Assembly: GCA_003255025.1 (NCBI GenBank)
Contig: QANY01008648.1
Location: 372,001 to 436,000 of the forward strand
Length of the DNA: 64,000 nucleotides
Source: Datisca glomerata
Lineage: Eukaryota > Streptophyta > Magnoliopsida > Cucurbitales > Datiscaceae
Direction: 5' to 3'
Part shown: positions 23,586-34,119 of the stretch, piece by piece
How positions within the stretch are numbered: the first letter of the stretch is position 1
Layout: every line of letters begins with the position of its first letter
The notes under the pieces: model-generated
The model's database searches: none
Told to the model about the DNA's origin: nothing
Seen by the model: only the letters and a program-made list of their open reading frames with translations
Program-made: the position numbers and the translations under genes

Positions 23586-23729
23586 AAAGTTTCGTGTTAA
23601 TAACGTATTATAAAATATAAGATGAATCAAGAATGCAATAAGTAAAATATCTTAAGAAGAATAAAGTTTCGTGTTAATAACGTATTATAAAATATAAGAT
23701 GAATCAAGAATGCAATGAGTAAAATATCT

Positions 23730-23739
<10 letters not shown>
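23586..23739. repeat. 77-bp tandem duplication across the LTR / primer-binding junction
   Basis: The word AAAGTTTCGTGTTAATAACG recurs at 23586 and 23663, followed by near-identical text (AAAATATAAGATGAATCAAG), giving two 77-bp units. Each unit includes the LTR edge (TATTATAAAATATA) and the adjoining minus-strand CGTTATTAACACGAAAC, which I take as the primer-binding region. The duplication is absent from the other LTR. Confidence 0.85.
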
Positions 23740-23760
<21 letters not shown>

Positions 23761-24081
23761 AAGAAGAAGATGAAGAAGAAGAAGATGAAGAAGAAGAAGA
23801 TGAAGAAGAAGATGAAGATGAAGAAGATGAAGAAGAAGATGAAGAAGATGAAGAAGAAGATGAAGAGAAAATCAATTATTTATCTTGATTTTATTCATGG
23901 GGAATTTCTTATTTTTATAGGCAACATAAGAGAAATGTATAAGAATGAAACTTACAATATTTATTTAAGAATGTTACTTCTAATGTAAATGAGAGAGTTA
24001 AGAATAAACGAGTTAGGAGTGGGGAGAGTTAGAGAAGTTGAGAGTTAAAAACGATGACATCTAACTTATGTATTTACAAGA
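23683..24081 (-). repeat. 5' LTR of the outer copia element, enlarged by GAA expansion
   Basis: This copy matches the LTR at 5873-6145 but is about 125 bp longer because of the GAA/GAT-type repeat at 23733-23868. The right edge reads TATTTACAAGA, against TATTTACAACA in the partner. Confidence 0.8.
23733..23868. repeat. (GAA)n/(GAAGAT)n microsatellite
   Basis: A run of GAA units interspersed with GAT. It creates the artefactual Lys/Met-only frame at 23770-23988. The seed is the single GAAGATGAAGAG still present in the partner LTR at about 5933. Confidence 0.9.
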
Positions 24082-24295
24082 ATTTTTTTTAATTCTTATC
24101 TTTCTACCTCATTGTTCCTCTCTTAGAATTTTGAGAACCCCTAACATAACTCACATGTTCCAGATGTTGGAACAAAAACTGCAGTGAGTACTGTTTAAAT
24201 GTGTTTTAAACCAACACACCATTACCATCCTCACCCTCATCCATGTTCTTTTCTTAAATTCCAACATTATTTCATCAGCATATTAATATGTCAAT

Positions 24296-24658
24296 ATGCA
24301 CATCATCCTTTCCAATAAAAGGATCTATGAACCCGCTTACATTCTAGAAAAGATTGAACTTGAGATTGCTAAAGTTAAAGAGGAAGCTCTTTTAAGAAAG
24401 AAATTCTTAAAAAAGTTGAAAAGTGGTTGGCTGCATGCGATGAAGAGTGTCAGCTTGAGGAGTATAGTAGGGTTAAGTTTTTCCAAGTCTTATTTCCTAA
24501 CTTTTGGCATCACTGCTATTGCGTCCCTATCGCTTTTGATGTTTGTTCAGGATGAAAATCAATATGATGCTAGAACTTGTCTCTTGAATAGGCGTGTTCC
24601 TCATATTGCACCTGTGAGGACTTCATATCTTGAAGAGTTGATTTATGATGGCGTGTAA
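24296..24658 (+). pseudogene. MAP65/Ase1-type microtubule-associated protein gene fragment
   Basis: The text YILEKIELEIAKVKEEAL, then in the next frame KEILKKVEKWLAACDEE and LEEYSR, then after a gap DENQYDAR, follows the conserved plant MAP65 order (KEEA-SRKEIL--VEKW--A--EE---EEYNRDENRY-A). MAP65 proteins bundle antiparallel microtubules. A one-base frameshift lies near 24395. Between EEYSR and DENQYD lies GTTAAG...TTGTTCAG (about 24470-24560), which looks like a retained intron, so the piece was copied as DNA and not through mRNA. After QYDAR the match fades; LIYDGV near 24650 may correspond to the conserved YDGV. Everything before and after is missing. Confidence 0.7.
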
Positions 24659-24857
24659 AAATGAAATCGCCTCTTCAAGACGTGATTTCTAATGTGGTGA
24701 GAAGTGTATCATTTTTCTAAATAGCTTCAAAACTATATTGTTTTTTTTAAAGGCACCTACTCACATAACCCCCTCCCCACCCCCAACTTCCAATGATATT
24801 TTCTTTTTACCAACTTCTAATGAAATAACTTTGTCTCAAAATCAATATAATCCCTTG

Positions 24858-25069
24858 AACTTCAACAACTTCCCCATCAGTTCTTAAGCTTTGGCTGTTA
24901 ATAAAGATATCTCCTTCCAAAGTTCTATGATAATGGTGTTAAAATACATTTTTATCATAAAAGAACTTCAACAACTTCCCCATCAGTTCTTAAGCTTTGG
25001 CTGTTAATAAATATATCTCCTTCCAAAGTTCTATGATAATGGTGTTAAGATACATTTTTATCATAAAAG
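24858..25069. repeat. 106-bp tandem duplication
   Basis: Two nearly identical 106-bp units start with AACTTCAACAACTTCCCCAT at 24858 and 24964. Only a few substitutions separate them, implying a recent duplication. Confidence 0.95.
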
Positions 25070-25540
25070 TACTTATTTAAAGAGAGTAAATTGATTTTAG
25101 ATCGAAGTTTAGAGGACATTAAGATATCAACTCATACACACACGTACATGCACATAAGTGTGTGTTCAAAGTTTTTTTATACAACACATTTATTCCATTC
25201 TTCTTCTACAACTTTTTATTAAATTTTTTAATTAATATTAGCTAAAGAGATGTTTTTATCCGTCTTAAGGTCAATCATTCGTCAAACTTGATGTTTATTA
25301 AAAGATGTTTATATAAACTAAGCTATATATTCGTTTTGTACGCACACTAAAATACTTAATAAACAAAATAACATTTTAGTTGAATTCATTTTAACACTAT
25401 AACGCATATATAATTTCAAGGGTCATTAATTACGTACATACTGTAGAGTAATTGAGACTATAAAGAGTTGCAGAGAATGAGTTTATTTCACTTCTACATG
25501 CATCACATGTTTTAGAGACTCGTCATGTCATATCATATCT
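25070..25540. other. AT-rich intergenic DNA
   Basis: No gene, repeat or transposon protein is recognised. A small CA/TG-rich patch (ACACACACGTACATG) lies near 25136-25160. Confidence 0.5.
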
Positions 25541-25920
25541 TTTTTTTTAACTAGCAAAAAGCTAAATAGACTCAACAACCAAATAATCCATATAATAGTA
25601 GAATGAGAAACCCTTCAAGCTACAAGATCATCAATTGAAAGGCTAAACAACACAAATATATTGCCAGCTACGGATAATAGAGACAGCAAGGTTCAAGTCT
25701 AACGCTAGTAATGATCATTCATGTAAAGCTAAGGCCTCGGAAATCAAAACTGAAAAGGAATCCTCAAAATGCTTCAAGTAAGCACTAAACACACTGTCAA
25801 ATTGATCCAAATAAGGCACCCAACCCCACATCCACCCATATTGGTCGCTCCCTCCACATTCAGTTTAAAATATCTCTTGGGAGGGCTAACCCAAACTGGA
25901 AGAGAGATAAAAATTATAGT
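25541..25920 (-). pseudogene. Non-LTR retrotransposon RNase H-like (RVT_3) remnant with poly(A) end
   Basis: Minus-strand translation gives SPPKRYFKLNVEGAT, GGCGVGCLIW and then KHFEDSFSVLISEALALHE and LLALDLNLAVSIIRS. This matches the RNase H-like domain seen in plant LINE-type sequences and related host proteins. A run of T at 25541-25548 on the plus strand corresponds to a short poly(A) tail at its 3' end. Frames shift at least once and a stop follows ALALHE. It is probably a 5'-truncated insertion. Confidence 0.7.
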
Positions 25921-27175
25921 GTATAGTCGATTTTAAAGTTTTACATGTAAGAATGACCTTTGTATTTTTTATATGTAAGAACAAACTATTTTTAATGTAG
26001 AAAGTTTCAAGTAATTGTAGAGTAACTGTTTTTCCTTTATAATAACAGATTCTAAAATTCCTTTAACTAATTGTAGAATGGCCTTCTTCCTCAATCGATT
26101 CTCAACAAATTCACAGAATATCCTTATCTTCATTCATGGGCAATCTGATTAGATATCATGGAGTTGCTAATTGGCTTTGATTTTTTTATTCTGTTGCTAC
26201 ATTTTGTATCCCATTTAGATTCAGTTCTAGAGTATGCGTTATTTTTATTGATAAAAAAGGCTATGGTATTGTTCTTCCACCATTTTTGTTGATTAGATTC
26301 ATGAGTCTGAGTCTCACATTTAAAATTTTGGTTTAATTTTCTGAAATAGATTTCCACCATTACATGCGGAGTGTTTCTTTTGCAGAGATTTTTATGCGCA
26401 GGGCTTGGATTTCACAAAATATGTTTCCTGCTCATTGTGGATTCTTGATTCGTATTACACAGTTTTGCGTCCAACTTTTAGAGGTAATTGTCTTTTTGAA
26501 CTTTTTCTTTATTAATTTAGTTGAATAATTAATTGAATTTGATTTTATAGATAGATTTTACCATCTTCATCATGCTCAAATTGAAACACATTATGTATCT
26601 TTGTCTTGTGTATATCTCTCATGTGCATATAGAAATTGAATTTTAGGCTATAAAGAAGAAAGCATGGGGCTGGTTTCGTTATAAACTGAGTAGGTTAGTG
26701 CTCTGCATGCATTTTGTCATGTTGTGATACAAGTTTTATCCCATGTAAATTTTTATACCTTCGAATTTTATTTTCTTATCTTTGACAAAACCTTGATAAT
26801 GATTAAAACAAGAAACGGTTTTGGCAATACAATGCCTTTCTTGTTGTCTCCAATACTTATATAGAGTTTCGTTGGAGCAAAGAGAGATTTACACATTCAA
26901 CCTAAGACAAAAAAAGTTAAAAAAAAAAAAAGAAGAGTTGTTGAACTTTAGTTTCCGTGTTTGTTGTGACGTGATGAAATTTTTTAACTTAAAAGTAAAG
27001 GTTTTAAGTCGAACAATCAAAGCTTCCTTGATTTATTGTTTTACCGAGTTTTTTTGTGATCCTCACAAAAAGAGTATGTAAAATCAGTTATTTATATTTG
27101 TATACAATATTTTGTTTATTAGTATAACATATTTGATACTAATAAGTTAGTTTTTTTCTCATTTTTTCCCAGATG
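25921..27175. other. AT-rich DNA upstream of the Mutator-like transposase remnant
   Basis: No supported gene. It may contain the 5' end of the Mutator-like element whose transposase starts near 27176, but I could not identify a terminal inverted repeat. The frame at 26821-27081 is Lys/Leu-rich and unrecognised. Confidence 0.4.
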
Positions 27176-29305
27176 TCAATACCTATCATCATATTGTATC
27201 ATGGGCAGTGGAATATTTTTAAGCAATGCGTTGATTATAAATTAAAATAGTTATCGATTGATATGATGAGTCAAACTTGATTTGATTGGTTTGTTGACGT
27301 CATAGATTATTTCGAAGCTTGATATGTCAATTTATTATATGGTGCATTGAAGATTAGTGATGATTATGGTGTTAAGTGGTATTTGTCGTTGACTAAGAAT
27401 GAGAAGAGTTTAGATTGTCCATTAATCATCTCCAATTATGGTAGTAGTACAAGTATAAAAAATGAGATTATTAATGTAGCACAATTAGTTAGTGATGTTA
27501 GTTCATCTTCATTTATTGTGGTTGAAGGAAAACCAATAAATGAGGTGTTTGTTAAGGATATAAATGTAGAGAATCAACCTCCATCTTTTGTTATTCAAAA
27601 CAAACAATTAGTAAGGACGTGTTGAGAAAAGTCTTGAAGGTTATTGTGAAGTCCAATTTTGAATGTAGGATCGTGAAGTCCAATCGTTCTAGTTTGATTC
27701 TTCACTGTGTGAAGGAGACCTATACATGGTACTTACGTGCATTATGTTTCTAGGATAGTGATATTTGGATTGTTCATAAGATTGCTAATCAATATACCTG
27801 CTCTTTGGAGGTTGTGCATGGTGGTCATCGCCAAACCACTTCTTCAATCATTAGTGAGTTTGGAGTAGGTACACGAGTAGGGTTAGGGATCATACTACAC
27901 CAAAAGATATTGTAGATTATACTCATCACAACGTGGTGTGGAAATAAGCTATTAAAATGTATTGAGAGTAAAACATGTCGTATTGGAGTTAATTCATGAA
28001 TCTCCGAAGGAATCATATGTTGTTATACTCGCTTATTATGTTGCTTTGAAGAGATTAATCATGGTAAATAAATTTTTGTAAAGACTTTTTAATTTTCTTT
28101 AGAGAAGTTGTCTATCATATAATTGATAGTACATCATGTATCTCTTATAGGCACTATCATGTTCCTTGATATTGATGATGAAGATATAGTCGAGTATTTT
28201 TTATGGCTTTGGGTGACTCTATCATTGGCAGCCGAGATTGTTGGCTGATAATTGTTTTAGATGTCACATTTTAAAGAACAAATATTTTGGAACACTTATC
28301 GTTGCATCCATGCATGTAGAAGCGATCAAATATTTCCTCTAGCATTTGGAATTGTTGATACCAAGAATGACAACTCCTGGAGATAGTTTTTAGAAGCTGA
28401 ATGTGCATATGATGATGATGGACAACTTGTCTTTGTATCCAATCAACATTGTGCTATATCCGAAGTTATGTCTAAAGCATTCTCTGGTGTGAAACATGGG
28501 TTTCATATACAACACCTTTTGATAAATGTTAAGTCAACTTGGAAAAGTCCTCCTATCGATAGTGTATTTTACTTGTCTGCTAAGGCGTATTGAACGATTT
28601 TAAGAGATATATGCTAAGAGTGAAACTGATTGCTTTTGGCATTAGTGGTTACCTAAAAGGAGTTTGGTATAGTATAATGACCATATTAAATTATGTTTCA
28701 TGGAGCATAAACTCTCTATTAAAATAGGTTAGAGGATCGCTAGTTAGATGATGTTTCATGGAGCAAATTAGGGTGAAGTTGCAAGAGTGGTTTTATGAGT
28801 AAATGGCGGTTGATAGTTGTATGATTATAACTTTAACTAAGATGGCTGAAAAAGAGTTAATGTTGATGTTTGAAGCAGGGTGTACCATGTCAGTAAGTTC
28901 ATTCTTAAATTTTATCACTCTTATTCTTTTTTTTTCTTTCAAATTTTTAGGAATGATTAATTGTTACTTTATTATTCTTTCAGGTATTGTTGGTGGATGT
29001 TAACGAGAATCAAGTCATCGATGGTGATATGCATTATATCCTCCACATTTAGGACAAGAGTTGTATGTGCAGAATGTGAGATTTGAATGAGGTGCATTGT
29101 GCTCACTCTTGGATGTTTTTTCACATAGGTGCATGAGACTTTATTCTTACGGGTCTAGTTATTACTTGAATACTGAACTCTATGCAACATATTCTTACAT
29201 GATTAATCACGTTGGTAAAATATTTAGAAATAATGTACAAGTTCAAGTGCAGGAACAACCTATTAGGTCGTTTGTGGTTAGACGCTAAGCTGTCATTAGG
29301 CATAT
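27176..29305 (+). pseudogene. Mutator-like (MuDR-type) transposase remnant
   Basis: From the N-terminus: MSIPIIILYHGQWNIF (27176), GVKWYLSLTKNEKSL (27360-27410), a MuDR-domain piece with FECRIVKSNRSS and HGGHRQTTSSIISEFG (27660-27860), the MULE transposase core with FPLAFGIVDTKNDNSW (about 28331-28380), SNQHCAISEVMSKAF, and a SWIM zinc-finger region with CMCRM, DLNEVHCAHS and LYSYGSSYYLNTELYATY (29060-29210). Numerous stops and frameshifts. A cysteine pair near 29338-29355 (CGSCAHF) may be a vestigial zinc knuckle. Terminal repeats were not located. Confidence 0.85.
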
Positions 29306-29699
29306 TCCAGCTGTTGGTGAAAAGAATTAGGTGAAATGTGGTTCATGTGCTCATTTTGAAAAATAGGAAGACATGCAAAAAATCGAAGAATTTAAATGCT
29401 AGTTCTCTCACTGATAATCTTGTGTGAAAGTATTCTATTTTGTTCTCAAAATGAGAAAACCTTAGTGGAATAATTAATTAGATAATGTCTTTACGATATT
29501 AAGTAAAAATAATGTGTCTATAAAAACTATCAACATATTATTTACCTATGGAGTCTGCAGATGCAGAATACTTTGATGAACATCCTCCCTTTAGTTGTCG
29601 TCAATTTGAAAATCCAGCTTGCAATAATATGATTCATAACATTTTGTATTATGTATCCGTCTATCTAATAATATTTGTTATGGGTATTTTCTCAATCCG
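29306..29699. other. Region between the Mutator-like remnant and LARD-1
   Basis: AT-rich and without a recognised gene. The first ~100 bases may be the decayed C-terminus of the transposase. Confidence 0.4.
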
Positions 29700-30364
29700 C
29701 AATGATGTAACGACACGTGTCACGCCACATTAGGGAACTCCCGATGTCAGAAAGGAGTAGAGCCAACCTCGGTTGATCAGCCTCAGGGAAGCTCAGGTTG
29801 CACAGACCCGAGCATGTATAAGAAATTAAAGTTCATGAGGAGAGCTCGAAAAGTATCGACATTAGGGCCATCATTGCCCATCAAAAGTAACATCCCAGAT
29901 GAAACCTCCTCATAGGCCCGAACACCCAACCAGTTCAATCGGTATGACAGGATGTCATGATAGCCTTCGTCTGGTCATGTCAATATTTAACGCCTATCGC
30001 TTTACATCAATGCCTCATCCTCTTCATCCAATCGATGACAGTCATGACAAACATTGTGGCTCGCGAAGCTTCTCCAACATGCCTCCCAGGTTTCTTAAAC
30101 ACGGTTCCTTCACTTTGATCAAAGACTCAGTATAAATACGTCTATCAATAAACATAGGAGGTATGCCTTCCCTCTCCTAAGGAAACTATGCCAAAATATT
30201 GACCAAATACTAACTTAGGCATCAGAGGCTATTAGGCGGGGCAACCACACCCTAGTTTCTCACCTTTTGAGTTATTTGTTTGTGTTTTATAAACTTTGAA
30301 GATACAAGGAGCTCCAACTAAAGAGGAGATCACATGAAAAAAACCATTGAAGTTTTTGGTATCA
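29700..30364 (+). repeat. 5' LTR of LARD-1 (left edge approximate)
   Basis: The last ~320 bp match 34120-34444 closely. Upstream of that the alignment is weak, so the start near the palindromic GACACGTGTC (about 29711) is a guess. It ends at the ATCA before the primer-binding site. Confidence 0.55.
30131..30138 (+). promoter_or_regulatory. TATA box in the LARD-1 5' LTR
   Basis: TATAAATA is conserved at the same place in the partner LTR (34213-34220), inside a block with the conserved continuation CGTCTA. Position and conservation support an LTR promoter; activity is not shown. Confidence 0.55.
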
Positions 30365-30365
30365 A

Positions 30366-30382
30366 TAGTTGGCGTCGTCTAT
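30366..30382 (+). other. Primer-binding site of LARD-1
   Basis: AGTTGGCGTCGTCTATT follows the 5' LTR and resembles the TGGCGCCGTCTG primer site found in many plant Gypsy-type and LARD elements. Confidence 0.6.
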
Positions 30383-31680
30383 TGGAAACGACTGTAAAGC
30401 TGCCCATGTTTAAGGCATGTGGAACCCTATCTTCCGTAAAGAGAGGAGGAGTTTTGCACCCTACACAGACAAAGTCTGGGACGAGAGGGAGGTCTTACCC
30501 TTTTCCCTAGTGGAGGAAGGACATCATGCCGTCATAATGATTATACGACGAAGGAGAAAAAGACATGTTGGATATCGTTCAAATCATGGAAGTTTCTTAC
30601 ATGGGGATGGTCCTCCCCATGACTCAAAGGCTCACTGGCAGAGTCATCATGCACCCACAGAGCCATGTGGGAAAGATATTCATGAGAAAGTACGGTGATT
30701 CCTGAACTTGGAGGAACTGTTACCCTTCGAAGAAATCGAGACCAAAATAAAACCAGGCTTCATAAAGCCAAGCACTCCCTCTTTATAAGGTTCTGGTTAG
30801 GGTCATACCAGGAGGAAAGAGGAGGGAAACAAAGGAGCAAATGATTACAAAGACCCCTAAAGGACCCTCTAGAGGTAGTTTGTGAACAGTTGCAGAAGAT
30901 GGTGGAAAATAGTGGCGAAGAAAAACCGCGATGTACGGGTAAACGGGTCTGAAAACATTCCCAGTTGAAATATAGGGCCCCACACCAATCCCTCGTGGGT
31001 GAAATATGAATCTGGCTAGGAATCTCCTAGCCCCCATATCCCACATTAGGTGAAACAGAAGGACGGGGGCCATGCTAAAATTGGTATGCAGGCTCACAAG
31101 CCGAGTAAGGACGTGAAGCCTCGATGAGAGGATAAGGAAGGTTACAAGACCCTTTACTCCAGTTCTTGGCAAAATCAAGTCATTCATGAAAGAACGCACA
31201 AGCATGTTTCTCTTGAGCCTCCACATGAAGTGGGCGAACTAACAGGAAATGAGCCCTTAATCGGCGTACTCCCACCCATGCGGCCGGGGAGGAAGAGTCT
31301 GGGAAAACCTATATCTACCCATGAACAACGTGTTGAGCTCAAGCGATCCTAATGTTAAGGCAAAGATGTAGCTCGGAAGGAGAGACGCTCCTACAAAAAT
31401 GAAGGGCAAGAGCTCTGGAAACAAAAGCCCGACTATCTTTGACCCTTCACCCCAGTATAACGGACGACAAAGATCATGTACTCATCAACATTGGTCAAGA
31501 TAATAGGTCTCTTTCTTCCACTTAAATAATCTTTGTGCTTAGGATTAACTCTTATAAGGTATTTTTTAGCGAGTCTACTATGGAAAAATAGAACGTGGTT
31601 GAAATATTTGTTAATGATTTTATGGTTATCCTACAAATCTCCAAGGATCGACTCTTCAACAACATGCGACAGAGGATCAA
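30383..31680. other. Unique part of the LARD-1 interior
   Basis: GC-richer than its surroundings. Open frames on the plus (30417-30698) and minus (30783-31226) strands show no recognisable domain, though the former sits where a gag start would be and is rich in Arg and His. It is possibly the remnant of a gag leader; no polymerase domain is present. Confidence 0.45.
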
Positions 31681-31684
31681 AAAG

Positions 31685-32205
31685 TGATGACTAGCGCGGT
31701 GCCCTAACCTACAAGTCAAGATAAAACAAAAAATGATGATTGGTGCGATGCTCTAGCCCACCAGAAATGATCAAAAAGTGATAACTGGCATAGTACTCTA
31801 GCCCGCCATACAGGATAAAAAAGTTATGACTGGTGTAGTGCTCTAGCCCGCCAGTCAGGATTAAACAAAAAATGATGATTGGCGAGGTTCTCTAGCCCGC
31901 CAGTCAGGATCAAAATGTGATGACTGACGTGGTACTCTAGCTCGCTAGTCGGGATCAAACAAAAAGTGATAACTAGAATTGTGCTCTAGTCTGACAGTCG
32001 GGATCAAACAAAAAGTATTTACTGGCATTGTGCTTTAGACCGCCAGCTGGGATTAAACAAAAAGTGTTGATGGCACGATACTCTCGCCCACCAGTCAGGA
32101 TAAAAAATGGTGACTGTCGCGGTGGTCTAGCCCGCCATTCTGGATTAAACAAAAAATGATGATTGAAGCGGTGCTCTAGCCCGCCAATCTGAATCAAGGC
32201 AAAGA
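31685..32205. repeat. Tandem array A in LARD-1: about 11 units of ~47 bp, one hairpin each
   Basis: The word CTCTAGCCCGCCAGTC recurs at about 46-50 bp spacing (for example near 31751, 31797, 31843, 31893, 31935, 31985, 32127 and 32172). Units are joined by GGATCAAACAAAAAGTGATG. Within a unit GACTGGCG is followed after about 12 nt by CGCCAGTC, its reverse complement, so each unit can fold into an 8-bp stem on either strand. Individual units carry one to three mismatches. Confidence 0.85.
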
Positions 32206-33205
32206 GTGATGTCTGCACTTCAGCTCATAAACGAGATTCAAGGATCTTGCCAAAACAGGAAATCTTGGCTAGATATTATGATAAAGTGATGTCTTTCGAA
32301 CACCTCAGCACGCAGACGAGATTCAAGTATCTAGCCAGAGTAGAAAAGCTTGGCTAGATATCAAGGCAAAGTGATATTTGCTGAGCACCTCAGCTCACAG
32401 ATAGGATCAAGGGTCTAGCCAGAACAGGAACGCCAGACTAGACATCAAGGAAAGAATTATGCCAAGCCTTCATGCTCACAGAAGAGATTCAAAGATCTAG
32501 CCATAGCAAGAAAGCCTATCTAGATATCAAGGTAAAGTTATGTCTGTCGAGCACCTCAGGTCGCAGACGGGATTCAAAGATCTAACCAAGCAGGAAAGCC
32601 TTAATACATATCGAGGTAAAATGATGTATGTTGGGCACATCAGCTTGCAGATGAGATTCAATGATCTAGCAAGAGTAGGAAAGCCTGGCTAGATATTAAG
32701 ATAAAATGATGCCTGCCGAGCACCTTAGCTCGCAGACGGGATCAATGGTTTAGCCAGAGTAGACACGCCTAGCTAGACATCAAGGAAAGACATATGTCGA
32801 TCCCTTATGCTCATAGACGGGATTGAAGAATCTAGCCAAAGCAGGAAAGCTTCACTAGATATCATGGTAAAATGATGTATGCCGAGCACCTAATCTCGCA
32901 AAACGAGATCAAGGGTCTAGCTAGAGCAGACACGCCTGACTAGACGTCAAGAAAAGATATTTGCTGAGCCCTCATGATCCATAAAAGATTTAAGGATCTA
33001 GCTAGAGTAGGAAAGTTTGGCTAGATATCAAGGTAAAATGATATTTTCCAAGCACATCAGCTCATAGACGGGATCAATGGTCTAGCCGGAGCAGGCACAC
33101 CTGGTTATACATAAAAAAGAGATGTCAATCGAGCATTTATGCTCGCAGACGGGATCAAGGGTCTAGCTAGAGCAGGCACGCCTGACTAGTTATCAAGGAA
33201 ATCCC
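32206..33205. repeat. Tandem array B in LARD-1: about 12 units of ~83 bp, two hairpins each
   Basis: Units begin near 32208, 32287, 32372, 32454, 32538, 32620, 32706, 32789, 32871, 32957, 33038 and 33120. The first hairpin pairs GTCTGCCGAGC with GCTCGCAGAC across ACCTCA, with one bulged C. The second pairs ATCTAGCCAG with CTGGCTAGAT across about 14 nt. Two unit types are visible: one has GATTCAA...GGAAAGCCTGGCTAGATAT (alpha), the other GGATCAA...GCACGCCTGACTAGACAT (beta). They tend to alternate from 32706 onward. Confidence 0.85.
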
Positions 33206-34119
33206 TAGCCAAGGCAATCTCGACACCAGGGTGAGGTTATCTACTGAGCACTATATCACAAAAGACAAGGATAGGGCCCTCTGATGAGTGCTTCAACTCG
33301 GGGATTTATCTAGAACAAGAATGCTTGGACAGGTGATAAATGAATGTTCTTTTGACCAAGTATCAACGAAAAGGATTTTTAGATTGCATTCTAACTCGAC
33401 CAAGGAGACTCACCCAAGGTTAGGATGCTTAGCTAACTCCCAATTTGAGGTAGGATTGCCCAACCAGAGATCCTGAATGGGAGCACACTTGAAGGCCTTA
33501 TAAAGATTATGATAGGTCTGCATGACCCCCGACCTACCAAGGGGAAACCCGTTGGATAAATCAAGTCCACCAAAAAAGATCAAGGCCTTTTAAGGCCCAC
33601 TCAAGCGCAGGATCACAAGCTCGTACCAGTAAAAGATCGTAGAATACAATGATCGGGATAATAGTCAGAACAACTACACAGCTCAGAGCAAAGGTATCAT
33701 CTAGCCAACATGGACAAAGAATTCACCGAATAGGCTCATTGGCTGTAGGAAAATTACCGTGAAAGGAGCATCGATGGCTTCAAGGCATGACATTTAAAAG
33801 ACGACGGACATGGAAGCAACGGTCACGTGAAACGAGAAGGATCTTGAAGGAGAACTTCCAAAATGGAAGAAGCCCCAGAGGAGAAAAGATTACTATTCTT
33901 CCAACAGAAATTGAGGGATCTCAAATCTGTCAAGAAGGCAAGGATGAGGGAAATGAGAAAGAAAGGGGTTATGATGAAAGGGGTTATGATGGCGACCGTT
34001 AAAGCTACTATGAACTCAATGAACAGTCATTTCGTGAACCAATAGGAAGATTTTGGAAGACCAAACATCAGGAATAAAGCTATGTATCAGGAATAGTGAC
34101 CCCGATCCTCCTCTACGTG
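33206..34119. other. 3' part of the LARD-1 interior
   Basis: No domain is recognised. The overlapping frames at 33787-34002 and 33863-34045 are Lys/Arg/Glu-rich and hold a local repeat of GGGGTTATGATG near 33963-33992. They could be a gag scrap but nothing diagnostic remains. Confidence 0.45.

Larger units (their letters stand above)
5873..24081 (-). mobile_element. Outer Ty1/copia retrotransposon, minus strand, split by nested insertions
   Basis: Two diverged LTR copies (5873-6145 and 23683-24081) flank copia proteins on the minus strand. From 5' to 3' these are gag and protease (22056-23580), integrase (8600-9443), reverse transcriptase (7000-8300) and RNase H (6440-6860). Between 9444 and 22055 the element is interrupted by a second copia element. 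Removing that insert leaves about 5.6 kb, a normal copia length. Every domain carries stops and frameshifts, so it is dead. No matching target duplication was found at its outer ends, so the edges have decayed or been rearranged. Confidence 0.85.

Noticed and set aside
23770..23988. 72-codon Lys/Met frame
   Set aside because: Direct translation of a GAA/GAT microsatellite.
5868..24086. Target duplication of the outer copia element
   Set aside because: GAAAG on the left and ATTTT on the right do not match; no alternative 5-bp pair fits the LTR edges.
30783..31226. 147-codon minus-strand frame in LARD-1
   Set aside because: No recognisable domain, opposite to the inferred transcription direction of the element, and overlapped by equally open frames on the other strand.
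31685..33205. CRISPR-like repeat array
   Set aside because: Units are contiguous and diverged over their whole length, with no identical short repeats separated by unique spacers, and this is a plant nuclear region.
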